A DNA stretch of 64,000 bases from Nocardia alni (GTDB taxonomy: Bacteria > Actinomycetota > Actinomycetes > Mycobacteriales > Mycobacteriaceae), in the NCBI RefSeq assembly GCF_019038435.1, contig NZ_JAGPOX010000001.1:171853-235852 (forward strand). Direction: 5' to 3'. Shown in pieces: positions 52,985-62,541 of this stretch. The notes under the pieces were generated by a model. That model made no database searches. It was not told where the DNA came from and saw only the letters and a list, made by a program, of their open reading frames with translations. Numbering within the stretch: the first letter of the stretch is position 1; each line of letters opens with the position of its first letter. Both the position numbers and the translations under genes were made by a program.

Positions 52985-53598
52985 GCGAATCGACCGCCGA
53001 TCCGCTCCGCGCCGAGTTGACGGCGCTGCGGGCCGAAGTCGAACGACTCAGCATCCGCCTGTCCAACACCGAGCACGCCACACAACACCTCGCCGAATCC
53101 CTGGACGGCATCGAAACTCAACTCCTGCTGGCCCTCGAAAACACCGCGGTGAGCGCCGAAGAAACCACACTGCAACCCGCCGAGCAGGCGGCGCCCGTCC
53201 CGCCCGATCGAATGGATATCGACGTGCTCTCAGAATGGGTCGATGCCAATATCGGGCGGTGGGCGCAGCGGAAACTCGCACGCCATCCTGGCCAAGCCGG
53301 GTTCGTGTGGTGCGCGCACTGGCGCGAACATCCCGAGGCCATCACGCTGCTGTGGGCACTGCGCCGCACCTGGCTCGACCGGGTCAACCAGCCAGGCCCG
53401 GCGATGCTCGAGTATTTCCTGCACTACTTCTACCCAGCCCTGAGCGCACTCACCGATCCCCTCGGCCCCTTCCACGCCTGCGCCGCGAACCAGCACACCG
53501 ACTCACCGACGTTGCTGCCCAGAAAATCTCGGCATCCCGGTGCAAGCGCTCCGGCTGCAGAACGGCCGCAATCGCTGCAGCCCGAGGTTGGACGCTGA
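52981..53598 (+). CDS. DUF4913 domain protein
   Basis: A 205-residue protein. An N-terminal coiled coil (ELTALRAEVERLSIRLSNTE) is followed by a Glu/Pro linker and the DUF4913 domain (about 75-165, with WCAHWREHPEAITLLWALRR and MLEYFLHYFYPAL). DUF4913 proteins are almost always next to actinobacterial conjugation ATPases, often together with the coupling protein; function is unknown. GTG 52981 overlaps the coupling-protein stop. It ends the operon. Confidence 0.85.
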   Translation: MSESTADPLRAELTALRAEVERLSIRLSNTEHATQHLAESLDGIETQLLLALENTAVSAEETTLQPAEQAAPVPPDRMDIDVLSEWVDANIGRWAQRKLARHPGQAGFVWCAHWREHPEAITLLWALRRTWLDRVNQPGPAMLEYFLHYFYPALSALTDPLGPFHACAANQHTDSPTLLPRKSRHPGASAPAAERPQSLQPEVGR

Positions 53599-53606
53599 GA
53601 GGACGG

Positions 53607-54143
53607 CTAACGTGTCGGTCGTGGGCCCCAGCCGGGATGTATGGCGGGCAGGTCGGTCAGTTGTGGGTCCGGCGGCATCGGCGTCTGGGTGTCGTCGTCG
53701 TCCCACCGCCGACCGTACTGGTCCGGGACCGTGCCCCAACCCCAATACGGGCACGGCAGGTCGGGCTCGATGCCGATCGCCTCAATCGGATCGATGCGGC
53801 TGTCGGCAACGGTGCACAAGTGGGTCCAGCAGTCGCCGAGATCGAAGACATATACGAACTGTTGGCCAGATGCGAGCCTGCCCAGCCGGGTCTTGGCGAT
53901 ATCGAGTACGGCGTCGAGCTCGTCGAAGTCCGGGTCCGGGTCACTGACACGAAGTCCGTTGTCCAACTCGAACTGCTGCAGATGGTTGCGATCCCAGCGG
54001 GCGAATGCATCGTCGATCGCAGTAGCCAGCTCTGCGAACGTGTGTCGGCGTGCAGCGGCGAATATCCGCCCCGGCCGCGGCCACAAGTCGCCACCGCCAC
54101 CGCTGACGAGATCGATGCGGATGGACAGCCACGTGCGACTCAT
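53607..54143 (-). CDS. pRiA4b ORF-3-like protein
   Basis: A 178-residue protein of the plasmid pRiA4b ORF-3 / IS1096 passenger family. The AELATAIDDAFARWDRNHL helix and the FVYVFDLGDCWTHLCTV strand pair are the family signature. These proteins occur on plasmids and mobile elements; no activity is established. I prefer ATG 54143, as GGAAGG lies nine bases before it; ATG 54152 is alternative. It is convergent with the conjugation operon, ending nine bases from it. Confidence 0.8.
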   Translation of the reverse strand: MSRTWLSIRIDLVSGGGGDLWPRPGRIFAAARRHTFAELATAIDDAFARWDRNHLQQFELDNGLRVSDPDPDFDELDAVLDIAKTRLGRLASGQQFVYVFDLGDCWTHLCTVADSRIDPIEAIGIEPDLPCPYWGWGTVPDQYGRRWDDDDTQTPMPPDPQLTDLPAIHPGWGPRPTR

Positions 54144-54350
54144 GGAGTTCATCCTTCCATCCAGATTCGCTCCGGCGGGCGTACCCAAGGATGCTGGTCG
54201 TTGACCCTCGAAAGCTACCTACGGCCATATGACTCCGCGTCAAGTGGCCGCCAGTGGGGAGTAACGATCGGCGAAATCGTTTGCACCGAAGGTTATTTTG
54301 GCATTCTCTACGGCGGCGGCGCCGGCTGGGTGGTCAGGGGCTACGCTTCT

Positions 54351-54839
54351 TCATTGCAGCTGCCACCGTGGTGCATCGATCGGATCGCGCGAGTACCAGT
54401 AGCCCGTCCATTCCTCGCCATCGCGAAGGGCATAGAACGCGTCATCATCGGGCAGTTCCGGGGTGTTGGCGGTGAAGATGCCCGTTTCGCCGCGCAGGTG
54501 GGCCCTGAAGGCGCCGCGCGCAGCGCATTCGGCTTTCAAAGCGCGATTTCGGATCCAGGAATCCTTGCCTGCGCTGCCCCATACACCGTCTTCGGTAGTG
54601 AAGCCGCGGTCGAGAGGGTAATGGCACTGGTAGATGAAGCGCGCGGTCGCCTCGCCTGCCGTGTCGAGCATCCAAGCGATCCACGCCGGCACCTTCGGCT
54701 GTGCGGCGACGGCGCGGTCCGCGAACCCGGTGCGTGCAGTCGGCGAGCCGGGCCGTTCCCGCGCAGTGGTGGTCACCCGCTCAACCGCAGCGGCATCCAT
54801 CTGACTGCGCATGCGACGCTTACGATTCCGAGAATTCAT
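54351..54839 (-). CDS. Hypothetical protein
   Basis: A 162-residue basic protein that I do not recognise. The N-terminus (MNSRNRKRRMRSQ) is highly basic, followed by a helical segment and an aromatic-rich C-terminal part ending EEWTGYWYSRDPIDAP. There are no membrane segments; one Cys in YQCHYP and one in AECAARG. It precedes the ORF-3-like gene by about 200 bases in the same direction. Codon use supports coding. Confidence 0.55.
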   Translation of the reverse strand: MNSRNRKRRMRSQMDAAAVERVTTTARERPGSPTARTGFADRAVAAQPKVPAWIAWMLDTAGEATARFIYQCHYPLDRGFTTEDGVWGSAGKDSWIRNRALKAECAARGAFRAHLRGETGIFTANTPELPDDDAFYALRDGEEWTGYWYSRDPIDAPRWQLQ

Positions 54840-54949
54840 AGCGATCGACTCTAGAGGTTCCTGTGGTGGAGATGCCGGTTATCGCGCGGCATGTTCCCAG
54901 CCGGTTACGCTGGTGATCCTGGGATCTCGTACGGATCGAGGTGGGGGTG

Positions 54950-55471
54950 ATGACCGCAGCAATAGTGGCGGCGGTAGCTGCAACACTAGGCATCATCCTC
55001 GGGCGGTTCTGGGACATGCGCTCGGAGACCACGCGGTGGAGACGAGATCAGATGGTTGCTAGCCATCAACATCTTGCACAGGTATTCCGCCGGACGGTCG
55101 AGGGAATTCGCGCGGTGGCCCTGGCGGATCCAGCGGACCCGATGTTCCCGGAACTCGTTGCACGCGTTCGTGAGGACAGCAGCTGGGACGACGCCCACGC
55201 GGCGGTGTTGCTGCATGGTGCACCGGAGGTCGTTCAGGCCGCCGTGGCTATGGACCTCGCGATAACAGAGCTGTTCTATGACGCGCAGGATCGTTTCCAT
55301 CGCGTCGAGGACTGGTACCGGATAAGGATTCCTGCGGGGCAAGCGTTCGAGAGATTTATCGACGCCGCACGTGACGAGCTCGATCTGAAGCCCGTGCGGG
55401 TGAAATTTCTCGCGCCTGCCCGCCAGGTTCCTGCGCCAGCCCCAGCACAGTTGCCGTCGGAGATGCCGTGA
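54950..55471 (+). CDS. Membrane-anchored helical protein, first of a pair
   Basis: A 173-residue protein from ATG 54950 (GTG 54941 is possible). A single N-terminal helix (TAAIVAAVAATLGIILG) is followed by RSETTRWRRDQ and about 120 residues of predicted helices, ending in a Pro-rich tail. The layout is repeated in the next gene, which overlaps it by four bases. No enzymatic motif is seen. The two probably form a membrane complex of unknown role. Confidence 0.6.
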   Translation: MTAAIVAAVAATLGIILGRFWDMRSETTRWRRDQMVASHQHLAQVFRRTVEGIRAVALADPADPMFPELVARVREDSSWDDAHAAVLLHGAPEVVQAAVAMDLAITELFYDAQDRFHRVEDWYRIRIPAGQAFERFIDAARDELDLKPVRVKFLAPARQVPAPAPAQLPSEMP

Positions 55472-56067
55472 TCAGTGTTCTCGTTGCGGCAGTGGGCGTT
55501 TTGGGGACCGCCCTTGGCGCAGGACTTACGGCGATCATCGGGGCAAGGGCCGAGAATCGTCGTCAAGCTGCTCTCGAGCGCGAACAGGTACGAAAGGATC
55601 TGGCGCAGAAGGACAATCAGATTCTCGAGCTAAGGGTGGAGCACTTCCGTTGGCGACGCGAACGCCGCCAGGCCGCCTATCTCGACTTCCTACAGGCATT
55701 GGCCGCCGCTGACCGCGCGAATCAGCAAGAGTATCGTTCCCTCAAAGCCGCAACGCCACCGGAACCTTTTTCCCTGGAACGGTTTTCCGAGATCCGTAGA
55801 CTGTTCAAGCATGCGGAGCAGGTGGCCGATTCGGTACTGCTCGAGGGGCCTGATCCGGTCGCATCCGCTACTCAAGAGCTGGTTTCGCAGTTCGGCACGC
55901 TAATACAGGAGGTCCGCGATTTTGCTGAGGCGCATGCGCGTTCCGCTGATGATCTGCACGGCCGTCAGCAGCGGATCGAAGAGATCGGCGAGCGCTTCCT
56001 TGACAGTCGCCTCGAACTCCTGAGCGCCGCTCGCGCAGCACTCGACGACATCATCGATGTCCGCTGA
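55468..56067 (+). CDS. Membrane-anchored coiled-coil protein, second of a pair
   Basis: A 199-residue protein from GTG 55468. One N-terminal helix (VLVAAVGVLGTALGAGLTAI) precedes a long coiled coil (ENRRQAALEREQVRKDLAQK onward) and a helical C-terminus with IEEIGERFLDSRLELL. It resembles the preceding product in order and size, suggesting an ancient pair. Function is unknown. Small membrane coiled-coil pairs of this kind are common cargo of mobile elements. Confidence 0.62.
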   Translation: MISVLVAAVGVLGTALGAGLTAIIGARAENRRQAALEREQVRKDLAQKDNQILELRVEHFRWRRERRQAAYLDFLQALAAADRANQQEYRSLKAATPPEPFSLERFSEIRRLFKHAEQVADSVLLEGPDPVASATQELVSQFGTLIQEVRDFAEAHARSADDLHGRQQRIEEIGERFLDSRLELLSAARAALDDIIDVR

Positions 56068-56089
56068 CCAACTGGGCCTCGGAACTGAG

Positions 56090-56417
56090 CGAGCCTTCGC
56101 AGGTTCTTGCGCACTTGTCGCTCCATCCATCCCGGCTGTAGACCGTCCGCAGAGCCTCTGAAATTCCTCCCTTGAACGTCCGTCAGAATCGGGCCGCTCG
56201 ACAGCGTGGACGTCGCCGTTGCGAACCACACCGGGCACGCGGTGGCCGCCGCCGAAGTCGCGGTTGAGCTAACGCTAGCCCTGCGTGCGCCGGTTCGCGT
56301 TCGCGCCAGCCGGTCCGCTTCGCGTTTCGCGCATGTGGAGTGGAAATCCGCGCGTGTCTTGCTGCGAACAGTCTTGCCGCAGTGGATGCACGTGCGTGTG
56401 GTGTAGGCGGTGTCCAC
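56090..56417 (-). pseudogene. Possible decayed zinc-ribbon gene
   Basis: From GTG 56417 the frame starts MDTAYTTRTCIHCGKTVRS and continues with a second Cys pair region (HSTCAKREADR), a credible small zinc ribbon. After about 45 codons the composition stops looking protein-like, while another frame (RSREEFQRLCGRS) looks better. A frameshift in a once longer gene would explain it; the evidence is thin. Confidence 0.35.
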
Positions 56418-56921
56418 AGGATCGGCCTCCTGGCCGGCGCCGATGCCGTCCCGCTATTGCTCCCTTTCTGGCGTGCTCGTGACGTACCTCAAGCAGCGGG
56501 GGCTCCGGCCCCACACACTGGAGCCGCCGCGCTACCCGACCGATGTCCGGAGGGTTCAGACAGACACCAGCCTCAGCTCCCGAATCCTGTCACCATCCAC
56601 CGCCAACACACCATCGCTGCTGTTCAAACCATATCCGTTGTTTTTGCGCCGAAACAAACTTCTATTTGCCGGGGAGCTTCAGAGCGGCCACACGCTTGGC
56701 GTGCGAGGGCAAGACTGCCACGGTCTTACTTATAGTGCAAGCTCGACATTCGTCGTATTCTTCCGGGCTATAAAGTCGAACAGCAGCGCCCTTTGGAGTG
56801 ATTATCCGCAATCGATGCGAATATGTTAAAGAAGATCCTCGGAAGTGAGCGTGGGCGCTCGATACGGATAATGAGCGAGACCCAGCATCGCTTTTTAGTC
56901 CTCTCGCTTCATGGTTTGAGC
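56418..56921. other. AT-richer gap, little coding signal
   Basis: Base composition drops well below the window average here. Apart from a possible 49-codon frame at 56662-56811, I see no gene. The drop continues into the immunity gene and toxin tip, so this may be the trace of previous toxin-immunity exchanges. Confidence 0.45.
56662..56811 (-). CDS. Possible small protein with CxxC
   Basis: A 49-codon frame that may start at TTG 56811 (RIITPKGAAVRLYSPEEYD, then ECRACTISKTVAVL) has protein-like composition and ends KLPGK. No good ribosome site precedes it. It could be a small gene, or the end of a displaced toxin tip or immunity gene left by recombination downstream of the Rhs locus. Confidence 0.3.
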   Translation of the reverse strand: MRIITPKGAAVRLYSPEEYDECRACTISKTVAVLPSHAKRVAALKLPGK

Positions 56922-57176
56922 CTATTCGTACACTAACGCCGCTGTCAGTAACGTGGCGATAAATGGCCAATTGATCCGTTCGGACCGCTCTTCGCTCTCA
57001 GCGGAGTGAATGAAATCATCTGCATCGTTAACCCATGCAGCAGCGGCTTCAAGAAAGTCTCCGGATCGAATATTTTCGTAGTCTCCAGGACTGTGGCTGA
57101 CCGCTTCGGCAAGGCGGTGAACGTATACGACAAATTCCGATCGATCATGCACTTCGGCTGGCTCTAACTCGGCCAC
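56922..57176 (-). CDS. Probable immunity protein of the Rhs toxin
   Basis: An 84-residue acidic protein starting at GTG 57176, overlapping the end of the Rhs gene by 13 bases. It resembles the DUF7660-type small proteins (RSEFVVYVHRLAEAV, GDFLEAAAAWVNDADDFI, INWPFIATLLTAALVYE). Being acidic, small and immediately downstream of a polymorphic toxin tip it is the expected position of the cognate immunity protein. The pairing is inferred from position. Confidence 0.7.
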   Translation of the reverse strand: MAELEPAEVHDRSEFVVYVHRLAEAVSHSPGDYENIRSGDFLEAAAAWVNDADDFIHSAESEERSERINWPFIATLLTAALVYE

Positions 57177-60100
57177 GTCGTGCCTCCTGCTCCTCTGATT
57201 CGAATACTCTGGCCGTCGGTCTTAGATGTCATCTTGAATGCGTCGCGAGCAATTTCTTGTGGCGTAGCCATCGTATAAGGGACGTGCACGTCAGCCATCT
57301 GAAAAGCCAGCAGCCGACGATTGTCCAGAGTATATAAGTCTCCATTCTTTTCGAATACACGGATCGGGGGAATCTCGCTTGGCGCGACATCTCCTGACCT
57401 CAGGGCATCCGCAAGATCGAATACTGAGCCCTGGTTTCGGAACTGTGAGCTGACCGAATCCTGGGTGAATCGAACCGCTCGCGGATCTGTGCTCCCACAT
57501 GCCTCTGGCATCAAACCCAGGGGGTCTGCCCAGGAGACGGGGTTGTGAGGATATGCAAACGGATTCGGCGCTGGAGAGAGTCCGAGTGGGTCCTGGGTCA
57601 GGAATCGTCCGGAGGCGGGGTCGTACGTACGGTGCAGGTTGTAGTGGAGCCCGCTTTCTTGGTCGTGGTATTGACCGGCGAACCGGATTGGGGTGCTGAC
57701 CTGGTCGGCATTCCAAACGGCCTGCCCCCACAGCGAGGTTGTGGCACTGCTGGTTTCAGCAGTATTCGGGTCGATGAGGTCGGTGGGTGCACCGGCGAGA
57801 TCGGTGATGATCGCATAGAACTCACGATCGGCAGATTCGCGGTTGGTGGATTGGGTGATGGGTCGGTAGCTGTCGGGGTGGTAGTGCCACCGGGTGGTGG
57901 TTTTGCCGACGGTTTGTTCGATGAGGCGGGTGCCGTCCCAGGTGAAGTCGAGGCGTTCCAGGATGGTGCCGTCGCTGGCGAGGTGTTGTTTGCTGGTGCG
58001 GCGTCCGAGGGCGTCATAGGTGTATCGCCACCATTGTCGTTCGGGGGTGAAGATGTCGGTGAGCTGGTCGAATGCGTTGTACCGGTAGTGCCAGACGTCG
58101 GGTTCGCGTGAGGGCCGGGTGGTGACTTTCCGGATCAGGCGTCCGGCCGGGTCGTAGTAGTAGTGAGTGCGGCCAGAGCGGATGAGGAGGTTGTTGTGAT
58201 ATTCGCGGTAGTCCTCGCCTTGACCGTCGCTGTCGGGTTCGGTTCCTTGGGGACTGGGAGCGGCGTGGGCCGATGTGGCGGGTAGGGCGTTGGTGATGTT
58301 GCCGAGGGGGTCGTAGGCGTATGCCTCGCTCAGTGCGCCGTCGCGCAGGATGCTGGTGACTCGTCCGATGGGATCCAGGTCGTAGTCCTGGCGAGTCGGT
58401 GTGCTGTGGGGGCGGGCCACGGTGTGAGTGGCGAGGTAGCCGTCGGGGCGGTATTGGTATTCGTCGTGCCGGATCGTTCGTGGCGCGGGTCGACTGGACG
58501 GGCCCAGGTTCAGCGATAGGGATGTGCCGGGGAAGGCGGTGATGTCCTGGGTGTGGACTTGGCCGGTGCCGGTCAGGTGGGTGCGGATGTCAATTTCGCC
58601 GACCCGCCAGCCAGTGGCGCGGCCGAGTGGATCGTAAGTGAAGGACAGGTGCTGGCCCTCGGTCTGTAGGCCGAGCACGCGGTCGGCGGTGTCGTAATGC
58701 CAGCTCGTATTCCCGCCGGTCGGTGTGGTGCGCGCGATGCGGTGGCCGCGGGGGTCGTAGGTGTGGCGGGTGGGTGGTTGGTCGTCGAGTTGCTGGGATG
58801 CCAGCTGGCCGGCGGGGGTGTAGGTGAAGGCCAGGGTGTGAGTGGTCTCCTCGCCGATGCCCGAGAGTGCGGTCAGAACCCGTCCGGTCATATCATGGGT
58901 GAATCGAACGAATTCGCCGGTGTCGGTGTTCGTTTCGGTGAGTCGCCCCAGGAGGTCGTATCGGTGACGGCGGCTGATGCCGGTTGCTGGAGTGAGCGTG
59001 GCGACGCGGCCGGTCGGGTCGTGGGTGTAGCGGGTGGTCGCGCCGGTGTAGTCGGTCTCGGCGATAACTCGTCCGGCGGGGTCGTATTCGTAGCTCCACC
59101 GCTGTCCGAGCGGATTGACCACACCGGACAAGCGCCGCTGCGCGTCCCACAGGTAATGGGTTGTGGAACTGTCTGGTTCGGTGCGCGAGGCCATCAGATC
59201 GAAGGCGCCATAGGTGAAGCGGGTGACGCCCCCTGCTCGGTTGACGTGGGTCAGGAGGTTGCCCTCGCCGTCGTATTCCCACGACTCCGCGTGACCGTCG
59301 GGATCGGTGCGCCGCATCAGCTTCCCGGTCGCCGCCCAGTCGAAACGAGTCACCTGCCCTAGCGGATCCGTCACCACAACCGGGCGGCCGAGCCCATCGC
59401 GTTCGATCCGGGTCACCGCACCCAACGGATCGGTCAACACGATCGGCAGCCCGGCAGCGTCGACCTCGATACTTGTGCGGGCGCCACCCAGGGTGAGCGT
59501 GTGCGCCACAGCGCCATTCGGGTGGTAACCGTATTCGGTGCGTGCCCCACCAGCATCGACCACTGCGACCAGGTCGCCGTTCTTGTTCCATTCCTGCCGG
59601 CGCACGCTGCCGTCCGGATCGGTGATAGTGGTGGGGCGGTTGCGGAACAAGTATTCGATCGAGGTCGAGTTGCCGTCCGGGCGAATGATTTTCGCGATAT
59701 CGCCTGTACCGGTGTACTGGTATCGGGTGATTGCGCCGTCAGGTGTGGTGACTTGCAGGGGGCGGCGGTCGGCGTTGTAGTCGATGTGGGTGTGGGCGCC
59801 GACGGGGTCGATCAGGTCACGTTGGCGCAGGTCGCGGTCGAAGCCGTGGCGGGTGGTCGCGCCGGAGGTGTCGGTGACGGTGGTGAGACTGCCAGTGCCG
59901 TCGGGGAATTCGAAATAGTCGAAGTCGGTGTCCAGGACTCCGTTGGTGCCGCGCTGGAACACCACACGCCCAGCGGGGTCGTAGGTGTTGACCATCTGGT
60001 TGCCGTTGGAATCGGTCCACGACACCATCCGGCCCTCGGTATAGGTGTAGACGGTGGTGGCACCGACGCCGTTGGCGACCGACGTCAATTCGCCTGCCTG

Positions 60101-62536
60101 GTAACCGAATTGCTTGACCGGCACTGCGGTGCCCCGGTCGATGACCGAGAGGCCGGTGACGCGTCCGGCGCGGGTGTCGATCAGGACGCGGTAGCCGCCG
60201 GAGTGTGTGACCTCAAGTGGTGCGCCGTCGGGGGTGTAGGTGAATCGGATGCGGTTGCGGTGGCGGTCGGTGATCGCGGAGATCGCGTAGTTCCCGAGGC
60301 GGGATTCGATACCGCCCAGGACGGGTTCGGGGGCGAAGTGCCAGATCAGTTCGCGTTGCTGGTCCCAGATTTGGTAGCTGCCTGTTTCGGTGCGGGTCAA
60401 TGTCCAGCGTTGACCGCCGGTGACCGGCTCTACCCCGACACCGACCGGGGCGTGGGGGTAGGCGAGCATGAGCCCGTCTTCGCCCAGGAAGGTAACGCCC
60501 TCGTGTTCGGCGACCAGGCGCATATCCAGGGTGGCGGACCAGGATGGCCCGAACCAGCGGCCCCGCTGGTAGTTCGAGCGGTGTGTGCGCCGCAACACCA
60601 AGCCCAGGACGCCGGGCAGGTCGATGTCGGTTTCCGGGAGCAGGAATTCTCCGGTCGCGATATCGACCGGGTCGTCCGAGCACACTTTCTGGTGTTCGGT
60701 GCGGTCGTGTTCCGGGCCGGCGTCGGTGGCGTCGTGGTGGGTGCCGTGGTCGGCGTCGGCGCGTTCGTCGGGGGAGGGGTGGTGGTCCGGGGTGTGGTCG
60801 AGGTCGTGGTGATCCTGCCCGGGATGTGTGCTGTCCGGGCTGTGGTCGGCCGGTCCCGCGGAGGTCGCATCCGGATGCGGCGAATGGTCGTGCGGGGCTG
60901 CCGAATCGGGGTGGGTATCCGGGTGCGCGCCGAGATCCGGGTGCGGGCCCGGCGGGGGGTCGGCTGGGTGTGGTTGCGGCCCTGAGGGATCCGGGTGTGC
61001 GGTGTCGCCAGGATGAGCAGGACCGGGATCAGCGGGCTGCACCGGATGCGGGCCAGCGTTTGTATCCGGGTGCGGTCCAGTGGGTTCAGTGTGCGAACCT
61101 GGGCCTGTGGTGGGCGCATCCGGGCCGTGGGATTGTGTGCCCGAGTCCACGGTGTGGCTGCCTGGTGCCGCAGGATCGGGCGAGTGAGTGGGTCCGGTAT
61201 CGGCCGATGATGGCGTGTGCTCACTGCTGGGTGTGGTCGAATGTTGTTGTGGTGCAGTGCTGTCGGACGGATGCGGGCTGCCGGCATCGGACCCGGGCGA
61301 GGATGGGGCGGGTCCTGGCTCGTGGGGTGCGGGAGCGGTGTCGGCAGGGTGTGGAAGGTCGAGTTTCGGGGTGGTGTGCGGGAGCTCGGTGGCGGCCTTG
61401 GATGCGTCTTCGGCGACGTCGGCGAGTTTGGTGGCCTGGGAGATCTCGCTGACGTCCTTGACCGCCGACAACGCTGGTTTCGCCGCACCCGCCCCGCCGG
61501 TGGCCAGGGTGGTGACCAGGTTCCCGGTCAACGCCCCCGCGAATTCCGCCGGGTTCTTGCGCGCGCCGGACAGGACCGCATGCACCGTCGCTCCAGGGTC
61601 CGCGTCCGCGACCACCAACCCGGTCCCCAGATCCGCCATCCCCTTCAGGTAAGCGGCCGGATGGGTTTGGTTGTAAGGGTCGGTCGGTGACACCTGCCGC
61701 ACGAACTGCACCATCGAGGTGACACTGCCGACCAGGCCCTTGGTGAAACTCCCCTTCGCCTGCTCCAACGCGGAATTGGCATCGGTGACATCCGCGACCA
61801 TCCGCGCGGCAAACGACGGCTCGGCCGGCGCGGACTCGGTCGCCGCGCTCAGCCCCGACGCTGCGGTCGCCGCGGCGTTGTCGCGTTGCGAACGCGCTCC
61901 TCGCAGGATGTCCTGTGCTGCCTCGCCCATCGAAGTCCATGTATCGACCAGCGGGGTTCGGCGTTTCTGCTGCTCGGACAACGCATTCCACGCGGTCTTC
62001 TTGTTACGCTCCTCCGCCTCGGCCTGTTTCCACTTCGCGATCGCGTCCGCCGCCTTGGCCTGCGCGGCGGTGACCTCGTGATACCAGGCATCCAGCACCC
62101 CGGACGCGGCGTTCATGGCGTCCGCGCCCTGCCACCACAGTTTCGGTTGCTTGCCGAATTGATCGTGGAACGCGTCCGCGGTCGCACCGGTCCACTGCGC
62201 GACATCGATCTTCTTGAGCGCGTCACCGGTCTTCTCGATCGAGGCACCCATCTTCTTGATCTCATCGCCGGTGTGCGCGATCTTCCCGGTATCCCCGTAG
62301 ATCAACTCTTTCGGGTCGTCGGTCTGCCCAAGTTCCTTCTCGGCCACCTGCCCACCGGTGGCATCGACGACCTTGTCCCCGAAGTTCTCGATATCGGTAG
62401 CGACCCCGTTCGCGCCGAGATCCCGTGCCACCGCGCTCGCGGCTTTCGCCCCGTCATCGACCAGCGCACCGGCTTTCTCGGTGACCGAGTCCGCCGCATG
62501 CTCGACCGCGTTCGCGGCATCGTCCAGCCAGCCCAT
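57164..62536 (-). CDS. Rhs polymorphic toxin with type VII secretion N-terminus
   Basis: A 1790-residue protein. Residues 1-260 resemble the helical T7SS-secreted N-terminal domain (WTGATADAFHDQFGKQPKLW region, WXG-like). A Pro/Ser/His-rich linker spans about 390-610, then a DUF6531 region (DDPVDIATGEFLLPETDIDL) and a long array of YD/RHS repeats. The core ends with FAGQYHDQESGLHYNLHRTYD (cited in part) and QDPLGL near 1620-1650. The last ~115 residues are the toxin tip, with PPIRVFEKNGDLYTLDNRRL, which suggests a ParB-like nuclease fold. Export through an ESX system is inferred. The tip is lower in GC than the rest. Confidence 0.9.
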   Translation of the reverse strand: MGWLDDAANAVEHAADSVTEKAGALVDDGAKAASAVARDLGANGVATDIENFGDKVVDATGGQVAEKELGQTDDPKELIYGDTGKIAHTGDEIKKMGASIEKTGDALKKIDVAQWTGATADAFHDQFGKQPKLWWQGADAMNAASGVLDAWYHEVTAAQAKAADAIAKWKQAEAEERNKKTAWNALSEQQKRRTPLVDTWTSMGEAAQDILRGARSQRDNAAATAASGLSAATESAPAEPSFAARMVADVTDANSALEQAKGSFTKGLVGSVTSMVQFVRQVSPTDPYNQTHPAAYLKGMADLGTGLVVADADPGATVHAVLSGARKNPAEFAGALTGNLVTTLATGGAGAAKPALSAVKDVSEISQATKLADVAEDASKAATELPHTTPKLDLPHPADTAPAPHEPGPAPSSPGSDAGSPHPSDSTAPQQHSTTPSSEHTPSSADTGPTHSPDPAAPGSHTVDSGTQSHGPDAPTTGPGSHTEPTGPHPDTNAGPHPVQPADPGPAHPGDTAHPDPSGPQPHPADPPPGPHPDLGAHPDTHPDSAAPHDHSPHPDATSAGPADHSPDSTHPGQDHHDLDHTPDHHPSPDERADADHGTHHDATDAGPEHDRTEHQKVCSDDPVDIATGEFLLPETDIDLPGVLGLVLRRTHRSNYQRGRWFGPSWSATLDMRLVAEHEGVTFLGEDGLMLAYPHAPVGVGVEPVTGGQRWTLTRTETGSYQIWDQQRELIWHFAPEPVLGGIESRLGNYAISAITDRHRNRIRFTYTPDGAPLEVTHSGGYRVLIDTRAGRVTGLSVIDRGTAVPVKQFGYQAGELTSVANGVGATTVYTYTEGRMVSWTDSNGNQMVNTYDPAGRVVFQRGTNGVLDTDFDYFEFPDGTGSLTTVTDTSGATTRHGFDRDLRQRDLIDPVGAHTHIDYNADRRPLQVTTPDGAITRYQYTGTGDIAKIIRPDGNSTSIEYLFRNRPTTITDPDGSVRRQEWNKNGDLVAVVDAGGARTEYGYHPNGAVAHTLTLGGARTSIEVDAAGLPIVLTDPLGAVTRIERDGLGRPVVVTDPLGQVTRFDWAATGKLMRRTDPDGHAESWEYDGEGNLLTHVNRAGGVTRFTYGAFDLMASRTEPDSSTTHYLWDAQRRLSGVVNPLGQRWSYEYDPAGRVIAETDYTGATTRYTHDPTGRVATLTPATGISRRHRYDLLGRLTETNTDTGEFVRFTHDMTGRVLTALSGIGEETTHTLAFTYTPAGQLASQQLDDQPPTRHTYDPRGHRIARTTPTGGNTSWHYDTADRVLGLQTEGQHLSFTYDPLGRATGWRVGEIDIRTHLTGTGQVHTQDITAFPGTSLSLNLGPSSRPAPRTIRHDEYQYRPDGYLATHTVARPHSTPTRQDYDLDPIGRVTSILRDGALSEAYAYDPLGNITNALPATSAHAAPSPQGTEPDSDGQGEDYREYHNNLLIRSGRTHYYYDPAGRLIRKVTTRPSREPDVWHYRYNAFDQLTDIFTPERQWWRYTYDALGRRTSKQHLASDGTILERLDFTWDGTRLIEQTVGKTTTRWHYHPDSYRPITQSTNRESADREFYAIITDLAGAPTDLIDPNTAETSSATTSLWGQAVWNADQVSTPIRFAGQYHDQESGLHYNLHRTYDPASGRFLTQDPLGLSPAPNPFAYPHNPVSWADPLGLMPEACGSTDPRAVRFTQDSVSSQFRNQGSVFDLADALRSGDVAPSEIPPIRVFEKNGDLYTLDNRRLLAFQMADVHVPYTMATPQEIARDAFKMTSKTDGQSIRIRGAGGTTWPS

Positions 62537-62541
62537 CGAGA

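Noticed and set aside
56410..56829. 139-codon plus frame
   Set aside because: Starts in the zinc-ribbon remnant on the other strand, has no ribosome site, and composition is not protein-like.
59501..60985. 494-codon plus-strand frame inside the Rhs gene
   Set aside because: Antisense shadow caused by repeats and high GC; Val/Gly-rich with no motif, while the minus frame has clear YD repeats.
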